Below, in pieces: positions 10,309 to 14,332 of a stretch of DNA of 14,332 nt. Source of the DNA: JBAWYM01 sp037143575 (GTDB lineage Bacteria; Patescibacteriota; Gracilibacteria; Peribacterales; Peribacteraceae); the NCBI GenBank assembly GCA_037143575.1, contig JBAWYM010000047.1, forward strand, positions 1-14,332, given 5' to 3'. Both the position numbers and the translations under genes were made by a program. Numbering within the stretch: position 1 is the first letter of the stretch; every line of letters starts with the position of its first letter. Below the pieces are notes generated by a model. That model saw only the letters and a program-made list of their open reading frames with translations. It was not told where the DNA came from and did not search any database.

Positions 10309-11952
10309 ATGCCATTCCAAGTCCGTCGCGTCTCTTCACCGCGTCCGAGACGGCTCTTCCCGTGGAAGCGCCTCGCCGTCCTCCTCACCATCGCCCGTCC
10401 TGTCGTGCTCTTGTACGAATCCTGGAAAAAGCGTCACGAGGAAGTGAAACAACATGAACACCGAACCCTCCTCCTCAAGCGCATTGCCATCATCCTCATC
10501 TCCGTCCTCTTCGCGCTCCTGCTCCTCGCAGGAACCGTCCAAGCGCTCATCAGTCTCAAAGTCCTCACGGTGCGCTCTCTCCTGAATACCGCCGGAACAA
10601 GTCTTCCACGCGATGAAAAGGGCTTCACCAATATGCTGATTCTGGGCGTCGGGGATAAAGATCACGATGGTGTGGATCTCACCGACACGATGATCATCGC
10701 CAGCATCGATCCGACCAAAACGAAGAGTACTCTGCTCCTCTCCCTCCCACGGGATTTGTACCTGCTGAAAACAGAGAACATGGGAAAAGGAAGAATCAAC
10801 AGCCTGTTTCGGGATTACAAAATTGATCTGAAACGCAGTGGCATGAAAGAGCCGGAGCTCTCCATCGAAGCGATGAAAGAGCTGGGGAAAGAAATTGGCA
10901 ACCAGATCGGCATCACGATTCACGGCGTGGTGAAGGCGGACTTCACGGCCTTCGAGAAAGCCGTAGATACCATCGGCGGCATCGATGTCACCGTTCCTTA
11001 CAACATCGTCGATACAGAGTATCCGGATCTGAACTACGGCTTCTCCACATTCCAAATCGCCGCAGGTCTGCAGCACTTGGATGGAGCAACAGCCCTCAAG
11101 TACGTCCGCAGCCGCCACACAACGAGCGATTTCGGACGCTCCGCACGCCAGCAAGATGTGCTCGTCGCCATTGGGAACACGATCAAGGCACAGAAGCTCT
11201 ACACCAAACCCGGAACAATCATGGATATGTGGAAGATCTTCTCGGATCATGTGCAGATGACGGTGAGCCTGGGAGAATTGATCAGTCTGGCCGGAGCCGC
11301 AGAGGGCATCACCCCGGACCGCATTATCACGATGCAGCTGAACGACCGCAGCGGTCTCTTTGGCGACGTCACCCAAGCAGGAGGCTTCCTCTACACCCCT
11401 CCTCGCGATCAATTCGACGGTGCTGCTGTCCTGCTGCCGGTCTCGATCCCCGAATTTCCCATTACCTGGAAACAAATCCGTCTGCTCGTTTCTTTCCTGC
11501 AAGACCACCGCGATCTGTATCTGAAGAAACCATCGATCGCTATCCTGAACGTGAATGCCAAATCCGGCCTCGGCCGCAAGCTCGGCAATGAGCTCATCCG
11601 CTATGGGTTCAATGTCACCAGAATCGAGAATGCCAAGGTATCCAAAGCCGATGTGAAAGCCTCCAACAACTTCACGAGCGTCCTCGGTGGTCCTCTCTCT
11701 GAACCGGTTGCGACGAACTTCTTTTCGACGCTCTTCGGCACGCCTACCGTCCCAAACCCTGTCCCTGCTCCCCCCGACGAGCAACGGGCCAATGTCACTA
11801 TCATGCTGTGGAAAGACTACGTGTATCAGCCGCTGCAGAATCTCGTCCCCGACTTGGCTGCACCAAAATCCCCGATTCCTGCAAAAGCCACAGCCACAGG
11901 AAAACCGCAGAGCAGTAGTATACCTGCGAAGAAGCTCCCTGCTATCCGCTAA
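10309..11952 (+). CDS. LytR-CpsA-Psr (LCP) family protein with C-terminal LytR_C domain
   Basis: LCP proteins transfer lipid-linked glycopolymers onto peptidoglycan or other envelope acceptors. The 547-aa product has a basic cytoplasmic start, one membrane span at about residues 58-80, and an extracytoplasmic LCP domain. That domain includes LILGVG...GVDLTDTM (110-128, with the acidic D-T-M site), SLPRDLYL (145-152), RINSLF (162-167) and the Arg-rich YVRSRHTTSDFGRSARQQ (265-282). A LytR_C domain follows at about 408-503 (IAILNVNAKSGLGRKLGNELIRYGFNVTRI). A Pro/Ala/Lys-rich tail ends in PAIR, encoded by a GCTATCCGCT repeat word. I start at ATG 10309, not the upstream TTG inside the terminator T-run. 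The membrane protein gene follows after 18 bp, probably in one operon. Confidence 0.93.
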   Translation: MPFQVRRVSSPRPRRLFPWKRLAVLLTIARPVVLLYESWKKRHEEVKQHEHRTLLLKRIAIILISVLFALLLLAGTVQALISLKVLTVRSLLNTAGTSLPRDEKGFTNMLILGVGDKDHDGVDLTDTMIIASIDPTKTKSTLLLSLPRDLYLLKTENMGKGRINSLFRDYKIDLKRSGMKEPELSIEAMKELGKEIGNQIGITIHGVVKADFTAFEKAVDTIGGIDVTVPYNIVDTEYPDLNYGFSTFQIAAGLQHLDGATALKYVRSRHTTSDFGRSARQQDVLVAIGNTIKAQKLYTKPGTIMDMWKIFSDHVQMTVSLGELISLAGAAEGITPDRIITMQLNDRSGLFGDVTQAGGFLYTPPRDQFDGAAVLLPVSIPEFPITWKQIRLLVSFLQDHRDLYLKKPSIAILNVNAKSGLGRKLGNELIRYGFNVTRIENAKVSKADVKASNNFTSVLGGPLSEPVATNFFSTLFGTPTVPNPVPAPPDEQRANVTIMLWKDYVYQPLQNLVPDLAAPKSPIPAKATATGKPQSSSIPAKKLPAIR

Positions 11953-11970
11953 CCACTCACCGCTCCGCCA

Positions 11971-12873
11971 ATGAATCCCCGCGAGATCATCGCCAAAGCA
12001 TGGGAGATCACGCTCCGCGAACCGCAACTGCGGCGCTGGGGATTCGTCTCGGCTTTACTGGAAACCCTCCTCAGTCTCAAGCTCCTCATTTACCAGACGT
12101 GGTTCTTCATTTCCTACATGCAAAACAATCCCATCGGCTTCTTTTCGGACTTCGAATGGCTGAGCCAGCAGGTCTCGCTCCCGACATTTCTCATCATCCT
12201 CGTCTCCTTTCTCCTCCTGCTCTCCGTCGAATGGATCTTCCCGCACTTCGCCAAGGGTGCAATCATCGGGCTGGCGGCCAAATCCTACAAAGGTGAAGAG
12301 GTAAAAGGAGGACTCGTTCTCGCGATTTACAACTTTTTCCCGCTCTTCGCCATCCACGAAGCATTCTTCATCGGCAGCATCTCCATGGTCATCACGCTCT
12401 CATCGATCTTCCTGCGGTACGCCGGAGATTTCGCACCATTCGGTATCTTCCTCCTCGTGCTCGCATTTATGTTCAGTAACCTCCTGCGCTTCTTCTTCGT
12501 GATGGCGGAGGAATCCGTCGTCATCCGCAAGAACGGCATCAAAGCCGCCATGCACGGCAGCTTCAAGCTCGTCATCAGCTACCTCGGCCACGTCGTCTTC
12601 CTGATGATCCTCGGCTTCCTCATCAGTCTGCGCATTTTCCTGACGATCATCATGATCTTCCTCATCCCGGGGATCGTCATCGGACTCGGGTTCCTGCTCT
12701 CCACCTTCCTCTCGATGACCGTCACCGTCATCATCGGCGGAATTGTGGGCATCGGAATCGTGGGCCTCACGAGCTACTTCTTCGCGTACATGGAAGTCTT
12801 CCGCCAAAACGTCTGGACGATCACGTACATGGAGCTAAGCAAGATGAAGGAACTGGATGTGATCGAGGCGTGA
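11971..12873 (+). CDS. Multi-pass membrane protein of unknown function
   Basis: I do not recognise the family. The 300-aa product starts with an amphipathic cytoplasmic helix (MNPREIIAKAWEITLREPQLRRWG). About six hydrophobic spans follow, roughly at residues 28-48, 70-92, 115-145, 150-175, 200-230 and 235-270; the last two are unusually Gly/Ile-rich. A charged loop (EESVVIRKNGIKAAMHGSFKLVISYLG) lies between spans 4 and 5. That layout, with an EESVVIR...A...S.KL pattern, recalls the membrane domains of DUF975-like or glycerophosphodiesterase-membrane-domain proteins, but I would not assign it. The ATG at 11971 is 18 bp after the LCP stop, with no Shine-Dalgarno site, so co-transcription with LCP is likely and a role at the envelope is a reasonable guess. 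Confidence 0.75.
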   Translation: MNPREIIAKAWEITLREPQLRRWGFVSALLETLLSLKLLIYQTWFFISYMQNNPIGFFSDFEWLSQQVSLPTFLIILVSFLLLLSVEWIFPHFAKGAIIGLAAKSYKGEEVKGGLVLAIYNFFPLFAIHEAFFIGSISMVITLSSIFLRYAGDFAPFGIFLLVLAFMFSNLLRFFFVMAEESVVIRKNGIKAAMHGSFKLVISYLGHVVFLMILGFLISLRIFLTIIMIFLIPGIVIGLGFLLSTFLSMTVTVIIGGIVGIGIVGLTSYFFAYMEVFRQNVWTITYMELSKMKELDVIEA

Positions 12874-12880
12874 GGAGCTT

Positions 12881-13038
12881 GTAGCTTTATAGCTGATTAG
12901 CTTATTAGGTTGTAGCTTATTAGGTTCTTAGGAATGCATTTCACACGCTTCGTATTCTGTGAAATATCATCCCTAAAAAGCTAAAAAGTTAACCAGCTAC
13001 AACCTAAGAAGCTACAACCTAACCAGCTAAAAAGCTAC
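12881..13038. repeat. Long imperfect inverted repeat built from GTAGCTTNTTAG words
   Basis: The arms are 12881-12932 and about 12973-13038. The outer 20 bases of the left arm (12881-12900) match the complement of 13019-13038 at 18 of 20 positions. An inner 22 bases (12905-12926) match the complement of 13001-13022 at 21 of 22. Each arm is itself a set of degenerate words (GTAGCTT, TTAGGTT). The loop carries a smaller perfect hairpin: ATTTCACA (12938-12945) with TGTGAAAT (12958-12965). No T-run follows. The element ends 9 bp before the MFS start codon. Confidence 0.85.
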
Positions 13039-13047
13039 ACTTCCCCC

Positions 13048-14244
13048 GTGCCCAACACCTCAAACGCACTTCGCCGCAACCTCCCCAAACTCTCCGCCCT
13101 GAGTGCAATGACGGCGTTCGGTTTCTCGATGCCAATCATCATCCTCTTTCAGCAGGCGCATGGACTCACTCTCACACAGGCCCTCCTCCTCCAATCGTTC
13201 TACTCTCTCGCCCTCGTCATCTGCGAGATTCCTTCCGGCTACCTCGCAGACCGCTGGGGGAGGAAGCCGACCATTGTCACCGGAGCATTCCTGCTGAGTG
13301 CAGGGATGCTGATCTATGCCCTCTCGAGCGGATTCATCGGATTCCTGATCGCCGAGATCATCCTCGCCATCGGCGGCAGCTGCCAGTCAGGAACCATCGA
13401 AGCGCTCACGTATGACACCCTCACGGCACTGAAGGAGGAAAAGCGCTTCCTAAAAGTGAATGGATTGCAGGGATTCTGCGTTCTGGGAGGCAAGACCATC
13501 ACCTCCCTCCTCGCAGGCTCACTCGCCGCCGTGAGCATCATCCTGCCACTCTGGGTGGACGTCGGGCTCTTCGGACTCGCCATTCCCCTCTCCCTGACAC
13601 TGCAGGAACCTCTGCGACAGGTGATGAAAGAAACACAGCATCTCAAAGCGATTTGGAATGTCTGCACTCACGCGCTCATCCGCAACAAAATTCTGCAAGG
13701 GCTCCTCCTCATCGCCACCATCGTCGCGGTCATCGATCTGCAGATCTTCTGGTTCCTCCAACCCTACCAGGAAGCCGCCGGATTGCCCCTCCCGCTATTC
13801 GGGCTGACCTATGCCGCCATGTGCCTGGCCGGAGCCATTGCCTACAAAGAAGCCCATCGCTTCGGCCAGAGGGCAGAAAGCATGCACACCCTCATCATCA
13901 TCGCCATCGTACTAATCCTCGCCTGCATCGGCATGGGCGCCGTGACTTCCCTCTGGGGACTGTCGTTCTTCATTATGGAGGGAATCGCCTTCGGCCTCTT
14001 CGATCCCATCATCAGCAATCTCATCAACCACGCGACAACCTCCGACGTGCGCGCAACCGTCCTGTCCCTCAAATCCCTCGCCGCCCGTCTGCTCTTCGCC
14101 GCATCATCGCCCCTTCTGGCATTCTCCGCAGACAAATTTTCGCTCTCGTATGCCTTCTTCCTGACGGCGATATTCGGGTTTACGGCGCTGGTGATCATCT
14201 ACGTGACGACGGGGAAGGGAATAACCAGAGCAACTGCACAGTAA
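13048..14244 (+). CDS. Major facilitator superfamily (MFS) transporter
   Basis: A proton-coupled secondary transporter, probably exporting a small molecule; the substrate cannot be read from the sequence. The 398-aa product has the MFS motif A, GYLADRWGRKP, at residues 64-74 between spans 2 and 3, and about 12 hydrophobic segments in two halves. The linker between the halves, QEPLRQVMKETQHLKAIWNVCTHALIRNK, is charged. The length matches the family. The start is GTG at 13048: the codon follows a CTTCCCCC tract, and MPNTSNALRRNLPKLSALSAMTAFG is a sensible cytoplasmic N terminus before span 1. No Shine-Dalgarno site is present. The inverted repeat just upstream would sit in its 5' leader. The neighbouring envelope genes do not reveal its substrate. 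Confidence 0.88.
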   Translation: MPNTSNALRRNLPKLSALSAMTAFGFSMPIIILFQQAHGLTLTQALLLQSFYSLALVICEIPSGYLADRWGRKPTIVTGAFLLSAGMLIYALSSGFIGFLIAEIILAIGGSCQSGTIEALTYDTLTALKEEKRFLKVNGLQGFCVLGGKTITSLLAGSLAAVSIILPLWVDVGLFGLAIPLSLTLQEPLRQVMKETQHLKAIWNVCTHALIRNKILQGLLLIATIVAVIDLQIFWFLQPYQEAAGLPLPLFGLTYAAMCLAGAIAYKEAHRFGQRAESMHTLIIIAIVLILACIGMGAVTSLWGLSFFIMEGIAFGLFDPIISNLINHATTSDVRATVLSLKSLAARLLFAASSPLLAFSADKFSLSYAFFLTAIFGFTALVIIYVTTGKGITRATAQ

Positions 14245-14332
14245 ACTCTGAGTGTTGGACCAAACTGAAAGAAATTGGGCTCTGGTAACTTTTCTGGTTG
14301 GTAAAACAATCATGATTTGAGTAGAGAAAGAT
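14245..14332. other. Right edge of window, nothing recognisable
   Basis: 88 bp after the MFS stop codon. I see no terminator with a convincing stem, no complete small gene and no repeat shared with the rest of the window. Confidence 0.5.

Noticed and set aside
10336..12027. 563-aa open frame on the minus strand opposite the LCP gene
   Set aside because: It is the shadow of a long real gene with strong LCP motifs; its translation shows no family resemblance.
5611..12873. UGA recoding as in some CPR lineages
   Set aside because: UGA ends the 110-aa gene at the overlap with the next ATG and ends the membrane protein gene at 12871; no gene needs UGA read through.

Overview
The window is a stretch of bacterial housekeeping DNA of moderate GC, read with the standard bacterial code: UGA is a stop in at least two genes, at 12871-12873 and at 5611-5613. 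It carries eleven credible protein genes and no rRNA, tRNA, CRISPR array or transposase gene. The mix points to a Patescibacteria/CPR-type organism, and Peregrinibacteria/Peribacteria-like is my best guess. The reasons are the dispersed gene order, secF without secD, rplJ-rplL away from rplK-rplA and rpoBC, unrecognised protein families, start codons without a Shine-Dalgarno site behind C/T-rich leaders, and many intergenic word repeats. This placement is inference, since no marker gene here fixes the phylum.

Layout. 1-1620: a leader, then an unrecognised one-pass exported protein (+). 1621-1783: an inverted word repeat. 1784-2728: secF (+). 2889-4172: trigger factor (+). 4173-4291: a convergent junction with a REP-like element and a perfect 42-bp palindrome. 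5943-4292: a two-gene operon of unknown function on the minus strand, joined by an ATGA overlap. 7921-6020: a long RelA/SpoT homologue (-). 7922-8181: two REP-like hairpins and the rel promoter region. 8625-8182: dtd, D-aminoacyl-tRNA deacylase (-). 8653-9149: a gene-free region with the best promoter in the window and a structured leader resembling the ribosomal protein L10 leader. 9150-10190: rplJ and rplL (+), closed by a textbook terminator at 10205-10244. 10309-11952: a LytR-CpsA-Psr (LCP) protein with a LytR_C domain (+). 11971-12873: a multi-pass membrane protein (+). 12881-13038: a second long inverted word repeat. 13048-14244: an MFS transporter (+). 14245-14332: nothing recognisable.

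How the genes fit together. Most serve protein synthesis and export: L10 and L7/L12 form the ribosomal stalk, trigger factor folds nascent chains, SecF drives translocation, Dtd removes D-amino acids from tRNA, and Rel senses starvation at the ribosome. The LCP protein and its membrane partner probably act at the cell envelope. The 110-aa/440-aa operon is the real unknown.

The most notable signals are: the Rel protein with a degenerate hydrolase site and no ACT domain; long hairpins built from short words that differ between loci; a REP-like family that shares a 12-nt loop; the absence of Shine-Dalgarno sites; and the rplJ leader with mutually exclusive pairings.
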